A stretch of DNA of 64,000 nucleotides, from assembly GCF_000720115.1 (NCBI RefSeq), contig NZ_JOIR01000012.1, positions 62,001 to 126,000 of the forward strand, in the 5' to 3' direction. Made by a program: the position numbers and the translations under genes. Origin of the DNA: Streptomyces sp. NRRL F-2580 (GTDB lineage Bacteria; Actinomycetota; Actinomycetes; Streptomycetales; Streptomycetaceae). Of the stretch, positions 16,810 to 26,141 are shown in pieces (the stretch's first letter is position 1; each line of letters begins with the position of its first letter). The notes under the pieces were generated by a model. The model had not been told where the DNA came from. It saw nothing but the letters and a program-made list of their open reading frames with translations, and did not search any database.

Positions 16810-18375
16810 ATGTTCCGAAGAGCGCTGAACTGCGCCGTCGTGCCGGTCGTCGCCGCCTTCACGGTGATGTACGGCAGCTCGCCGGCCCAGGCCGAGGAGA
16901 TACCCAAGGCCCCCGGCCACCGCCTGATCAGCCACTACGACGGCAGCCCCGCGGCCGCCGCACCGCTGCCCGGCCAGGCGCCGCCGCAGCACCCCCACCT
17001 CGCGCCCAACGGCCGCAGCGGCATGCACTCCGACGCGGCCGGCAGCGCCACCTCGCCCTGGTCGGGACCGCTCGGCAAGAACCCCCAGGTGACCAGCGAG
17101 AAGATCGCCGCACTGGGCGGCGAATGCGCCACCGCCACCTTCGACACGGGCGGCCGGCTCGTCACCGTGTGCGGAACCTTCTCGGGCTTCAAGGTCAAGC
17201 TCCTGGAGCCCCGTACGCTCGCCACGCTCGCGGAGCACCAGCTCCCGCAGCGCTCTTCGACGGTCGAGGCGATCACCTCGCTCGACTTCGCGAAGATCTT
17301 CAAGGACACCTCGGGCGGCGCCTACTTCTACCTGGACGACCAGGACCGCGCAGTGCTGGCCGACTCCCGCCAGCACGTCCTGCGCCTGGGCCACTCCCAG
17401 ACCCCCGACGGGAGCTGGAAGTTCACCGTCGACAACGACTGGGACCTCACCGGCCAGGTTCCGCACGACTGCGTGACCTGGACCAACCTGTGGCCCAGCG
17501 GCACCTGTGATCCGGTGACCTCCGTCATGCCCGACTGGAACGGCCGCATCTGGTGGGTCACCCGCCAGGGCCGGGTCGGCACCGTGGACCCGGCGACCTC
17601 GGTGATCCGCTCCGTCCGGCTGCCGGGCGAGGAGATCCAGAACTCCTTCTCGGTCGCCCAGGACGGCGTCTCCATCGTCTCCGACCACGCGCTCTACAGC
17701 TTCCGCGCCGCCGCCGACGGCACCCCCGAGGTGCAGTGGCGCCAGACGTACGACCGCGGGACCGCCGCCAAGCCCGGTTCCGTCAACCAGGGTTCGGGAA
17801 CCACCCCGGACCTCTTCGGCAACGGCTACGTCGCCATCACCGACAACGCCGACGACCGGATGAACGTCCTGGTGTACAAGCGGGGCACGGACGTCCCCGC
17901 CGGCCAGCGGCTGGTCTGCGAGGTGCCGGTCTTCGGCTCCGGTGCCTCGACCACCGACAACTCCCTGATCACCTGGGGCAACAGCATCGTCGTCGAGAAC
18001 AACTACGGCTACGAGAACCCCACCACCCTGCTGCTGGGCAAGTCGGTCGTGGGCGGCGTGACCCGCATCGACGTCCGGGCCGACGGCAGCGGCTGCGACA
18101 CGGTGTGGGAGAGCGCGATCCGCGCCCCCTCCGTGGTCCCGAAGCTCTCCACCGCGAACGGGCTGCTCTACTTCTACGAGAAGGAGCCCAACTTCTGGGG
18201 GATCGACGGCTGGTACCTCACGGCCGTGGACTTCCGCACCGGTGAACGCCGCTGGCGGCAACTGGTCGGAACCGGACCGCTCTACGACAACAACTGGGCC
18301 CCGATCACCCTCGGCCCCGACGGCACCGCGTACGTCGGCGTCTTCAACGGAATCGTCGCGGTCCGCGACAGCTGA
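16810..18375 (+). CDS. Secreted beta-propeller-like protein
   Basis: 521 aa preceded by GGGAGGAAGTCCGG. Signal peptide RRALNCAVVPVVAAFTVMYG with probable cleavage at AQA/EE near residue 29. The mature part has repeated strands of the form GRIWWVTRQGRVGTVDPATS, GNSIVVENNYGY, GLLYFYEKEPNFWGIDGWYL and GTAYVGVFNGIVAVRDS, suggesting a quinoprotein/PQQ-like propeller with bound-metabolite or sensor function. No catalytic signature is evident. It directly precedes the streptavidin-like gene but is separated by a strong hairpin, so joint function is only a guess. Confidence 0.75.
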   Translation: MFRRALNCAVVPVVAAFTVMYGSSPAQAEEIPKAPGHRLISHYDGSPAAAAPLPGQAPPQHPHLAPNGRSGMHSDAAGSATSPWSGPLGKNPQVTSEKIAALGGECATATFDTGGRLVTVCGTFSGFKVKLLEPRTLATLAEHQLPQRSSTVEAITSLDFAKIFKDTSGGAYFYLDDQDRAVLADSRQHVLRLGHSQTPDGSWKFTVDNDWDLTGQVPHDCVTWTNLWPSGTCDPVTSVMPDWNGRIWWVTRQGRVGTVDPATSVIRSVRLPGEEIQNSFSVAQDGVSIVSDHALYSFRAAADGTPEVQWRQTYDRGTAAKPGSVNQGSGTTPDLFGNGYVAITDNADDRMNVLVYKRGTDVPAGQRLVCEVPVFGSGASTTDNSLITWGNSIVVENNYGYENPTTLLLGKSVVGGVTRIDVRADGSGCDTVWESAIRAPSVVPKLSTANGLLYFYEKEPNFWGIDGWYLTAVDFRTGERRWRQLVGTGPLYDNNWAPITLGPDGTAYVGVFNGIVAVRDS

Positions 18376-18385
18376 CCGACGGAAT

Positions 18386-18416
18386 GCCGGCCTCCGGAAT
18401 TCCCAGGGAGGCCGGC
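18386..18416. terminator. Strong terminator hairpin before the streptavidin-like gene
   Basis: Perfect 10-bp arms GCCGGCCTCC (18386-18395) and GGAGGCCGGC (18407-18416) with an 11-nt loop, 11 nt after the propeller stop. A further short palindrome, CCGGCG-TAC-CGCCGG, lies at 18474-18488, closer to the next gene, and could be an operator or a second hairpin. Confidence 0.8.
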
Positions 18417-18581
18417 GGGCGAACACATCACGCCGAGTCTTCGCATGAAGTCCGACAATTCGCGGGACCGACCCCGGCGTACCGCCGGTCACGCCACTAC
18501 GCTCTTCCCCGAAAGCGCCCGTGACCTTCCACACCACGGGCGACCGGCGGGCCCTTCGGCCCTCACAGGGGGAATCATCTC

Positions 18582-19157
18582 GTGACGCGTTTACGCCAAG
18601 TCCTGGTCGCAGTGTGCGCCATGTCCCTGACCTTCGTCACCGTGTCCGCCAGCGCTTCGGCGGACACCCGGGGGACCGTGTCCGCGGAAGCCGATGGAGC
18701 CGGGTCCGCGACGGACTCCCGCCCCGGCATCCTGGGCACCTGGTACAACCAGCTCGGCTCGACCATGGTCGTGACCCGGGCCGAGAACGGCGGGTTCACC
18801 GGTACCTACGAGTCCGCGGTCGGCAACGCCGAGAAGCGCTACGTCATGACCGGCCGCTACGACAGCGCCCCCGCCGACGGCACCGGGACCGCCGTCGGCT
18901 GGACCGTCGCCTACCGCAACGCCTACCGCAACGCCCACTCCGTCGCCACCTGGAGCGGCCAGTACGTCGGCGGCGGCCAGGAGCGGATCGTCACCCAGTG
19001 GCTGCTGAGCTACGGCACGACCCCCGCCGACCAGTGGAAGTCGACCTTCCTGGGCCACGACGAGTTCACCCGGGTCAAGCCCTCCGCCGCCGACATCGAG
19101 AAGGCGCGCCAGCAGGGCGTCACCTCTGCGAATCCGCCGGCCGTCGACGGGGAGTGA
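18582..19157 (+). CDS. Streptavidin-family biotin-binding secreted protein
   Basis: 191 aa. Signal peptide ends SASASA/D near residue 27, as in streptavidin. The mature part aligns by eye over its whole length with S. avidinii streptavidin: [59 protein letters not shown] and [12 protein letters not shown]. In streptavidin numbering N23, S27, Y43, S45, N49, S88, W92, W108, L110, W120 and D128 are kept. Pocket changes are W79 to Tyr, T90 to Ala, S112 to Tyr and L124 to Phe. It is therefore a paralog rather than classical streptavidin; fold and biotin-like ligand are secure, affinity is not. Confidence 0.95.
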   Translation: MTRLRQVLVAVCAMSLTFVTVSASASADTRGTVSAEADGAGSATDSRPGILGTWYNQLGSTMVVTRAENGGFTGTYESAVGNAEKRYVMTGRYDSAPADGTGTAVGWTVAYRNAYRNAHSVATWSGQYVGGGQERIVTQWLLSYGTTPADQWKSTFLGHDEFTRVKPSAADIEKARQQGVTSANPPAVDGE

Positions 19158-19379
19158 TCCGGCCGCACGGCCGAGCGTGTGATCCGCCCGCAGCGATGAG
19201 GATCCCGTGGTGGGCGGGTCGCGCACGTCCGCGCCCGGGCAGGTGATCTTGGCGCAAAACCCCTGTTGGCCTGCAAGTTCCGTTGTGGGAGTGTGGTTCG
19301 GACTCCGGTTCGCGTGGCCTTCGGGACCCGTGCCATGATCACTTTCGGCACTGACCAGCCGGGGCAGGGGGTTCGTTTC

Positions 19380-20531
19380 GTGTTGGGCAAGATCTTGACG
19401 CTGGCGCTCGGGGCGTTCGCAGTGGGAACGAGCGGCTACGTCGTCACCGGCGTGCTGCCGCAGCTGAGTGCGGAACTGTCGGTCCCGGTGTCCACGGCGG
19501 GACTGCTGACCACGTCCTTCGCGGTGGCCTACGCCATCGGCTCCCCGCTGCTGGCCGTGGCCCTCGGCGGATGGCGCCGCCGCCCGCTGATCGTCGCCGC
19601 CCTGCTGGTGGCCGCGGCCGGCAACGCGCTCGCCGCGGTGGCACCGGACTTCGGCGTCCTGATGGCCGCCCGGATCGTCACCGCCGTGGGCGCCGCGGTG
19701 TTCACCCCGGCGGCCACCGCGGTCGCCGCCGAGCTGAGCGGGCCCGAGCGCCGGGCGCGCGCGGCGGCCTGGGTGTTCGGCGGCCTGGTGACGGCCACCA
19801 TCGTCGGCGTGCCCGCGGGGACGCTGCTCGTCGGACCGCTCGGGTACCAGGGGGTCTTCTGGCTGGTCGCCACCTTCTGCGCGGCCTCCGCGCTGGCCGT
19901 GGCGGTGGCGGTGCCCGAGGTCGCGGCGCCCCCGCGGGTGACGCTGCGCCGGCGCCTCGAAGTCGCCGCGGACACGAGGGTGGTCACCGTGCTGGGGATC
20001 ACCCTGGCCGCCAGCCTCGGGGTGTTCACCGTGTACACGTACGCGGCCCCGGTGCTGGCCGAGACCGTCGGCGCGCACGGCACCGGGCTGAGCCTGCTGC
20101 TGTTCGGCTACGGGATCGGCGGTGCGATCGGCAACGTCCTCGGCGGGGTCGCGGCCGACCGGTACGGCTACCGGATGCCGCTGCTGGTGGCCGTCTCCGG
20201 CAGCGTGATCGCACTGTCGGTGCTGTCCGCGGTGCACAGCACGGCGATCGCCGCCGTGCTGCTGTTCGTGTGGGGCGTGTCGAGCTGGGGGTTCAACCCG
20301 CCGGTCCAGCGCCGGCTGCTCGAACTGTCACCGGGCGCCGGCAGCCTGCTGCTCGCGCTCAACGCGTCGGCGCTGTACCTGGGCATCGGACTGTCCGGTG
20401 TCCTCGGCGGCGCGGTGCTCGACCACGTCGGCATCGGCGCGGTGACGCTCACCGGAGCACTGCTGTGCTGCGTGGCGGTGCTGATCCAGGTGCTCTCCGG
20501 CCGGCGTTCCGCGCTGCAACCGTCCCGGTAA
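19380..20531 (+). CDS. MFS transporter, drug-efflux type (region A)
   Basis: 383 aa from a GTG at 19380 (VLGKILTLALGAFAVGTSGY) with CAGGGGG upstream; an ATG 14 codons earlier is possible. Twelve hydrophobic segments; GAFAVGTSGYVVTGVLPQLS is the DHA1 first-helix motif and GGVAADRYGYRMPLL the loop 8-9 motif. It is clearly paralogous to the MFS at 59161 (shared ALGAFAVGT/ALLAIGSFAVGT starts and identical motif order). First gene of a plus-strand unit with the SDR 30 nt downstream and then the thiazoline-type NRPS. Likely exports that product or gives self-protection. Confidence 0.88.
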   Translation: MLGKILTLALGAFAVGTSGYVVTGVLPQLSAELSVPVSTAGLLTTSFAVAYAIGSPLLAVALGGWRRRPLIVAALLVAAAGNALAAVAPDFGVLMAARIVTAVGAAVFTPAATAVAAELSGPERRARAAAWVFGGLVTATIVGVPAGTLLVGPLGYQGVFWLVATFCAASALAVAVAVPEVAAPPRVTLRRRLEVAADTRVVTVLGITLAASLGVFTVYTYAAPVLAETVGAHGTGLSLLLFGYGIGGAIGNVLGGVAADRYGYRMPLLVAVSGSVIALSVLSAVHSTAIAAVLLFVWGVSSWGFNPPVQRRLLELSPGAGSLLLALNASALYLGIGLSGVLGGAVLDHVGIGAVTLTGALLCCVAVLIQVLSGRRSALQPSR

Positions 20532-20561
20532 CTCTCTCCCTCTCGGCAAAGGACGACGTCC

Positions 20562-21386
20562 GTGCGCGAATTGAACAATGTGGTGGGAATCCTCACGGGG
20601 GCCTCGCGGGGCGTCGGCGCGCACATCGCCGAGCATTTGGCGAAGGCCGGTGTCCAATTGGCGCTCGTCGCCCGCTCGGAGGAAGGCCTGCGGGCGACCG
20701 CGGAAAGGGCCGGCCGTTTCGGACCCAAGCCGCTCGTGGTGCCCGCCGACGTCTCCGACGAGGAGGCTCAGCGGCGGGTCGTCGAAACCGTCCGCCGTGA
20801 ACTGGGCCCGCCCGGACTGCTGGTCAACAATGCCGGCATCGAGCACATCACCCGGTTCCAGGACGCCTCGGTGGAGAGCATCAGGAGGGTCCTCATGGTG
20901 AACCTCTTCGGTGCCGAGGCGATGACCAGGCTGGTGCTGCCGCACATGCTCGACGCCGGGCGCGGGCACGTGGTCAACATCGGCTCCGTGGGCGGGCGTA
21001 CGGCCTACCCCTACGCCACGATCAACTCCTCGGCCAAGCACGGTCTCGTCGGCTTCACCTGGTCCCTGCGCGAGGAACTGCGGGGGACCGGGGTGGGGGT
21101 GTCGGCGGTGTACCCCACGCTGATCGCCGACGTGGGCATCTCCGCGGGCTGGCAGGCGGGCCGACGGCCGCCGCTGCTCGGCCGGGTCGGGCCCGACGAG
21201 GTCGCGCGCGCGGTGCTGAAGTGTGTCAGGGAGAACAAGGTGGAGATCACCGTGGCTCCCGTCATGGAGAAGGTCGCCGACGTGGTCAGCGCCCTCTCGC
21301 CGCGGCTCACCGCCTGGATCGCCCGCAACGGCGGCATCTATTCCTACCTGCGCAAGGTCGCCGACGCGCAGGCCACATCGCAATAA
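20562..21386 (+). CDS. Short-chain dehydrogenase/reductase with an altered active site
   Basis: 274 aa from a GTG (VRELNNVVGIL) with AAAGGACG upstream. The Rossmann motif TGASRGVGAH (residues about 12-21), NADP-type ARS after strand 2, and LVNNAGIEH near 90 are typical. The catalytic Ser lies in NIGSVGG near 143. At the YxxxK site the sequence reads N-S-S-A-K: the Lys is kept but the Tyr position is Asn. The nearest Tyr residues are in TAYPYATI just before it. Activity may use another Tyr, or the protein may bind rather than reduce. It lies between the MFS and the Cys-NRPS, so a reductive tailoring role is inferred. Confidence 0.8.
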   Translation: MRELNNVVGILTGASRGVGAHIAEHLAKAGVQLALVARSEEGLRATAERAGRFGPKPLVVPADVSDEEAQRRVVETVRRELGPPGLLVNNAGIEHITRFQDASVESIRRVLMVNLFGAEAMTRLVLPHMLDAGRGHVVNIGSVGGRTAYPYATINSSAKHGLVGFTWSLREELRGTGVGVSAVYPTLIADVGISAGWQAGRRPPLLGRVGPDEVARAVLKCVRENKVEITVAPVMEKVADVVSALSPRLTAWIARNGGIYSYLRKVADAQATSQ

Positions 21387-21428
21387 CACGCTGAACCAGC
21401 ATGACCCGCTGGTTGATACGGGGGACCG

Positions 21429-24400
21429 ATGTCCGAGAAATCCGCTGTGCCCATTCCCGACCAGGACGAGGGCCTGAACCAGATCCGAGATCTGTTGGCC
21501 GAGGTCAACAGCGACTACGACCGCTGGGTCGATCCGCAGGAGCCCTTGTTCCTCGACTCGCTGGACGCCGTACGGTTCAAGTCAGCCATCGACACCGCGT
21601 GTACGGTCGACCTCCCGCTGGAGATGTTCTTCGGCCACTGCACGATCGAAACGCTCGCCGGGGCGCTGCTCAACCATGGTACGGACGGCGGGTCCGTCCC
21701 GCAGCTGGTTCCGGCACCCGAGCGCGACCACGAGCCCTTCGGCCTCACCGACGTCCAGCAGGCGTACTGGCTGGGCAGCCGGGGATTCGACCTCGGCGGT
21801 CGTTCCGCCCACTTCTACGTCGAGGTGGACCTGTTCGCCGCCGACCGCGAACGCGTCGAGGAGGCCTTCAACACCCTGATCGGCCGCCACGGCATGCTGC
21901 GGGCGGCGCTGCTCCCCGACGGCCGCCAGCAGGTGGCCCCCGAGGTGCCGTACTACCGCTTCCGCCACGGCGACCTGAGCGGGCTTCCGGAAGCCGACGG
22001 CCGATGTCGTCTCGACGAGACCCGCGAGGAGATGGCCGCCCAGGTCTTCGACCCGCACACGTGGCCGCTGTACGACATACGCACCCACCAGCTGGACGCC
22101 GGCCGGCTCCGCCTCCACATCAGCATCGACCTGCTCTTCGCCGACGCCGGCAGCATCCAGGTCCTGCTGGCAGAGTGGATCCGCCTCGTCCTCGACCCCG
22201 ACTCCCTCGGCCCGGCCCCCGCGGTGACCTTCCGCGACTACCTCGACGGCGTCGCCGCACACCGTGCGCAGCCCGGCCACGAGGCGGCCCGCGCGTACTG
22301 GTCCGACCGCCTCGACTCGCTGCCGCAGGCCCCCGAACTGCCCGTCCGCACCCTCGCCGACACCCGGGCCCCGGCCTTCGTACGCCGCGAGCGCCGGCTG
22401 CCCGGGCGGGTGTGGCGGCAGATCAGGGACCGCGCGAACACCCTCGGCGTCACGCCCTCCGTACTGCTGTGCGCCGCCTACGCGCAGGTCCTGCGGACCT
22501 GGAGCCGCACCTCCCGCTTCACCCTCAACCTGACGCTCGCCGACCGGCCGCACCGGCACGCCGACATCGACCGGGTGATCGGCGACTTCACCAGCACCAT
22601 CCTGCTGGAGTGCGACCTGAGCGGCGCCCCGGACCTGGCCACGGCCGCCGGCCGGCTCCAGACTCAGCTGCGGCAGGACCTGGCCCACGCCCGGTTCAGC
22701 GGTGTCGAGGTGCAGCGCGAGCTGGCGCGCCGCGGCGACGGCACGCAGGCGCGGATGCCCGTCGTCTTCACCAGCCTGCTGCGCGAGCAGGACAGCCTCG
22801 GCTCCCTCGAAGGCATGGTCTTCGAGACCGCGTACGCCATCTCCCAGACCCCGCAGGTCTACCTCGACAACCAGGTCGTGGCCCGCGGCAGCGATCTGCT
22901 GATCAGCTGGGACGCCGTGGAGGAGATGTTCCCCGAGGGCGTGCTCGACGACATGTTCGCCGCCTACCTGGGCCTGGTCGAGCGCATCGCGGAGCAGGAG
23001 GCGCCCGCGCCGGTCACCCTGCCGTCCCGGCAGCTCGCCGTGCGCGCGGCCGTGAACGACACCGCCGGCCCGCTGCCCGACGAGCTCCTGCACGCGGCCG
23101 TCGGCCGGCAGGCCGCCGCGCACCCCGACGCGCCGGCCGTGATCACCGCCGGCGCCACGCTCACCTACGGCGAACTCGACCGCCGCGCCGACCAGATCGC
23201 CCGGCGGCTGCGCGAGCTCGGCGCGGCGCCGAACACCCTGGTCGCCGTCCTCATGCACAAGGGATGGGAGCAGATCCCGGCCGTACTGGGAGTGCTCCGC
23301 GCCGGCGCGGCCTACCTGCCGGTGGACGCCGGCCTCCCGCAGGAGCGCATCGACCAGCTGATCGAGGCCGGCGGGGTGACGGTGGCCCTCGCCCAGCCCG
23401 GCGCGTACGTGCCGCAGGGCATCACGGGCCTGGTCGTGGACCGGCAACCGTGGCCGGACGTGCCGGACGGACCGGTCGAGGCCCCGGACACCGGCCCCGA
23501 CGACCTCGCGTACGTCATCTTCACCTCGGGATCGACCGGCCGCCCCAAGGGCGTGATGATCAGCCACCGCTCCGCGGTGAACACGATCGACGACATCAAC
23601 ACCCGCTGCGCCGTCGGCCGCGGGGACCGGGTCCTCGGACTGTCCTCGCTCAGCTTCGACCTGTCCGTGTACGACGTCTTCGGCGTGCTCGGAGCCGGCG
23701 GCGCACTGGTGCTGCCCGCGCCCGGCGAGACGCGCGACCCCGGCCGCTGGGCCGCGCTCGCGGACGAGCACCGGGTGACCCTGTGGAACACCGTCCCGCC
23801 GCTGCTCGAACTGCTGGTCGAGCACTGCGAGCAGCAGGGCGGCGGATTCCCGCGCTCGCTGCGCACGGCCCTGCTCAGCGGTGACTGGATCCCGCTGACC
23901 CTGCCCGGCCGGGTCCGGGCCGTCGCCTCCGGCGGGCCCGAGCTGATCAGCCTCGGCGGCGCGACCGAGGCGGCGATCTGGTCGATCTGGCACCCGATCG
24001 ACCGCATCGATCCCGAGTGGCGCAGCGTTCCCTACGGCACCCCCCTGCGCAACCAGACCTTCCACGTGCTCGACGCCGATCTCACCGACAAGCCGGACCA
24101 CGTCACCGGCGATCTGCACATCGGCGGCGCGGGCGTGGCCCGGGGTTACTGGGGCGACCCCGAGCGCACCGCGGCGCAGTTCATCGTCCACCCGGTCACC
24201 GGCGAGCGCCTGTACCGGACCGGCGACCTCGGCCGCTACCTGCCCGACGGCACCCTCGAACTGCTCGGCAGGGACGACTTCCAGGTCAAGATCGGCGGCC
24301 ACCGGATCGAGCTCGGCGAGATCGAGGCCGTGCTCGGCAGCCACCCCGGGGTCAAGGCCGCGGTCGTCGTGGCCCAGGACGCCAAGCGGCTGATCGGCTA

Positions 24401-26141
24401 CGCCGTGCCCGAGAGGGGGGCCGCCTTCGCCGACGACGAGCTGCGCACCCACCTCGGGGCCAAGCTCCCCTCGTACATGGTCCCCGCCGTCGTCATGACC
24501 CTGGACCGGTTCCCCACGGGAGCCAACGGGAAGCTCGACCGGCGCGCGCTGCCCGTGCCGGAGGCCGTCGCACCGGGAGCCGAGCCGCCCGCGACCCCGG
24601 CCGAGGAGGCCCTGGCCCGCGCCTGGGCCTCCGTACTGCCCGTGGAGACCATCGGCCGCCACGACGACTTCTACGCCCTCGGCGGGGATTCGCTGCTCGG
24701 CGTACGCGCCGTGGCCAAGGCCGCCGAGCAGGGGATCCACCTCACGCTCGCGGACTTCTTCGCCCACCCGACCGTCGCCGGGCAGGCGGGGCTCGCGACC
24801 GACCGGCCGACGGCCGCCGCGGACCAGGGCGAGATCACCGGGCGGGCCGGGCTCTCGCCCAGCCAGCTCTGGTTCTTCGAGCAGGACTTCGCCGCGGCCG
24901 ACCACTGGAACGGCATGTGGCCGGTCTTCGAGCTGGACCGGCGGCTGGAGCCCGGTCCGCTGCGCGAGGCCCTCGCCACCGTGCTCGCCCACCACGACGG
25001 GCTGCGCGCCCGGTTCCGCACCGAGGAACAGGGACCCTACGCGGAACTGCCCGGCGTGCGGCCGCCGGCCGAATGCAGGGTCACGGAGGTCGACCTCGGC
25101 CGGACCGCCGACGCCGACGTCGAGGCGGAGATCGCCCGGCACGCCGCACTCCGCAACGGCCAGCTCGACCTGGCCGACGGCATGACCGTCCAGCTCACCC
25201 AGTTCGACCTCGGCCCGGCGCGCCGGCCCAGGCTCCTCGTCAGCGCCCACTGGCTGGTCATGGACTACTACTCCTCCCGGGTGTTCTACGAGGACCTGCG
25301 CACCGCCTACTTCGCCGTCGAGCGGGGCGACGAACCGGTCCTGCCGCCCAAGACGGCCTCCCTGCCGCAGGCCGCGGCCCGGCTCCACGCGTACGCGGCG
25401 AGCGAGGAGGTCACGGCCGAGCTCCCGTACTGGAGCAGGCTCGCCGACCTCTCACCGCGGCCGCTGCCCGTCGACCACCGCCTCGGCCCCAATACGCAGG
25501 CCTCCGCCGTCCGCCACTTCACGGAGGTGACCGGCGAGACCTTCGACGCGGTGGTCACCGGGCTCCCGCGCACGCAGGGCGCCGAGATCCGCGAGGTGCT
25601 GCTGACCGCGCTGGCCCGGGCCGTGACCGCCTGGACGGGACAGCCGGAACTCGTCGTCGAGGTGGAGGGCCACGGCCGCCAACGAGCCTTCGGTTCGCTG
25701 GACATCTCCCGTACGGTCGCCCGCTTCTCCACGCTGTCGCCGCTGGTGCTGCGCCCCGGTGACCTCGCCTCCGTGCGCGCGCAGATCCGGGAGATGCCCC
25801 ACCAGGGCGTCGGATACGGCCTGTTGCGCCACCTGCATCCCGACCCCGCGGTACGGGCGCGCATGGCCGAGGTCCCCGTGCCCGAGATCGGCTTCAACTA
25901 CTGGGGCGACGTCAGCGAGTACTTCACCGGTGACGCCCGCCCGGTGGTGGACTCCTTCGGCCACCACCGCAGCGACCTCGGCCACCGGACGAGGACGCTC
26001 GACCTGATGGCGATGGTGTCGGACGGCACCCTGCGCCTGGTCTGGACGTACAGCTCCCACCTGCACGAGGAATCGACGGTCCGGGCCCTGGCCGACCGCT
26101 TCATCGAAGAACTGCACACGCTGGCGCGGAGCGCCGGATGA
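21429..26141 (+). CDS. NRPS: carrier - heterocyclisation - adenylation (Cys) - carrier - epimerase-like
   Basis: 1570 aa. A short carrier domain with Ser 44 in FLDSLDAV leads. The Cy domain (about 100-530) starts DVQQAYWLGS and has DLLFADAGS, the DxxxxDxxS motif of cyclases that replaces HHxxxDG. The A domain (about 555-1040) has FTSGSTGRPKG near 697 and GANGKLD near 1028. Its eight specificity residues read D-L-Y-N-L-S-L-I, the known cysteine code. The second carrier has LGGDSLLG near 1085. The C-terminal region (1135-1570) has epimerase motifs EGHGRQRAF, DISRTVARF and PEIGFNYWGD, but HHxxxDG is HWLVMDY. Expected product: an acyl-thiazoline bound to the enzyme. No thioesterase. Confidence 0.92.
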   Translation: MSEKSAVPIPDQDEGLNQIRDLLAEVNSDYDRWVDPQEPLFLDSLDAVRFKSAIDTACTVDLPLEMFFGHCTIETLAGALLNHGTDGGSVPQLVPAPERDHEPFGLTDVQQAYWLGSRGFDLGGRSAHFYVEVDLFAADRERVEEAFNTLIGRHGMLRAALLPDGRQQVAPEVPYYRFRHGDLSGLPEADGRCRLDETREEMAAQVFDPHTWPLYDIRTHQLDAGRLRLHISIDLLFADAGSIQVLLAEWIRLVLDPDSLGPAPAVTFRDYLDGVAAHRAQPGHEAARAYWSDRLDSLPQAPELPVRTLADTRAPAFVRRERRLPGRVWRQIRDRANTLGVTPSVLLCAAYAQVLRTWSRTSRFTLNLTLADRPHRHADIDRVIGDFTSTILLECDLSGAPDLATAAGRLQTQLRQDLAHARFSGVEVQRELARRGDGTQARMPVVFTSLLREQDSLGSLEGMVFETAYAISQTPQVYLDNQVVARGSDLLISWDAVEEMFPEGVLDDMFAAYLGLVERIAEQEAPAPVTLPSRQLAVRAAVNDTAGPLPDELLHAAVGRQAAAHPDAPAVITAGATLTYGELDRRADQIARRLRELGAAPNTLVAVLMHKGWEQIPAVLGVLRAGAAYLPVDAGLPQERIDQLIEAGGVTVALAQPGAYVPQGITGLVVDRQPWPDVPDGPVEAPDTGPDDLAYVIFTSGSTGRPKGVMISHRSAVNTIDDINTRCAVGRGDRVLGLSSLSFDLSVYDVFGVLGAGGALVLPAPGETRDPGRWAALADEHRVTLWNTVPPLLELLVEHCEQQGGGFPRSLRTALLSGDWIPLTLPGRVRAVASGGPELISLGGATEAAIWSIWHPIDRIDPEWRSVPYGTPLRNQTFHVLDADLTDKPDHVTGDLHIGGAGVARGYWGDPERTAAQFIVHPVTGERLYRTGDLGRYLPDGTLELLGRDDFQVKIGGHRIELGEIEAVLGSHPGVKAAVVVAQDAKRLIGYAVPERGAAFADDELRTHLGAKLPSYMVPAVVMTLDRFPTGANGKLDRRALPVPEAVAPGAEPPATPAEEALARAWASVLPVETIGRHDDFYALGGDSLLGVRAVAKAAEQGIHLTLADFFAHPTVAGQAGLATDRPTAAADQGEITGRAGLSPSQLWFFEQDFAAADHWNGMWPVFELDRRLEPGPLREALATVLAHHDGLRARFRTEEQGPYAELPGVRPPAECRVTEVDLGRTADADVEAEIARHAALRNGQLDLADGMTVQLTQFDLGPARRPRLLVSAHWLVMDYYSSRVFYEDLRTAYFAVERGDEPVLPPKTASLPQAAARLHAYAASEEVTAELPYWSRLADLSPRPLPVDHRLGPNTQASAVRHFTEVTGETFDAVVTGLPRTQGAEIREVLLTALARAVTAWTGQPELVVEVEGHGRQRAFGSLDISRTVARFSTLSPLVLRPGDLASVRAQIREMPHQGVGYGLLRHLHPDPAVRARMAEVPVPEIGFNYWGDVSEYFTGDARPVVDSFGHHRSDLGHRTRTLDLMAMVSDGTLRLVWTYSSHLHEESTVRALADRFIEELHTLARSAG

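Noticed and set aside
21582..25388. Long minus-strand open frame opposite the Cys-NRPS
   Set aside because: Antisense shadow caused by high GC; no recognisable motif and no ribosome site, whereas the plus strand carries Cy, A and carrier motifs.
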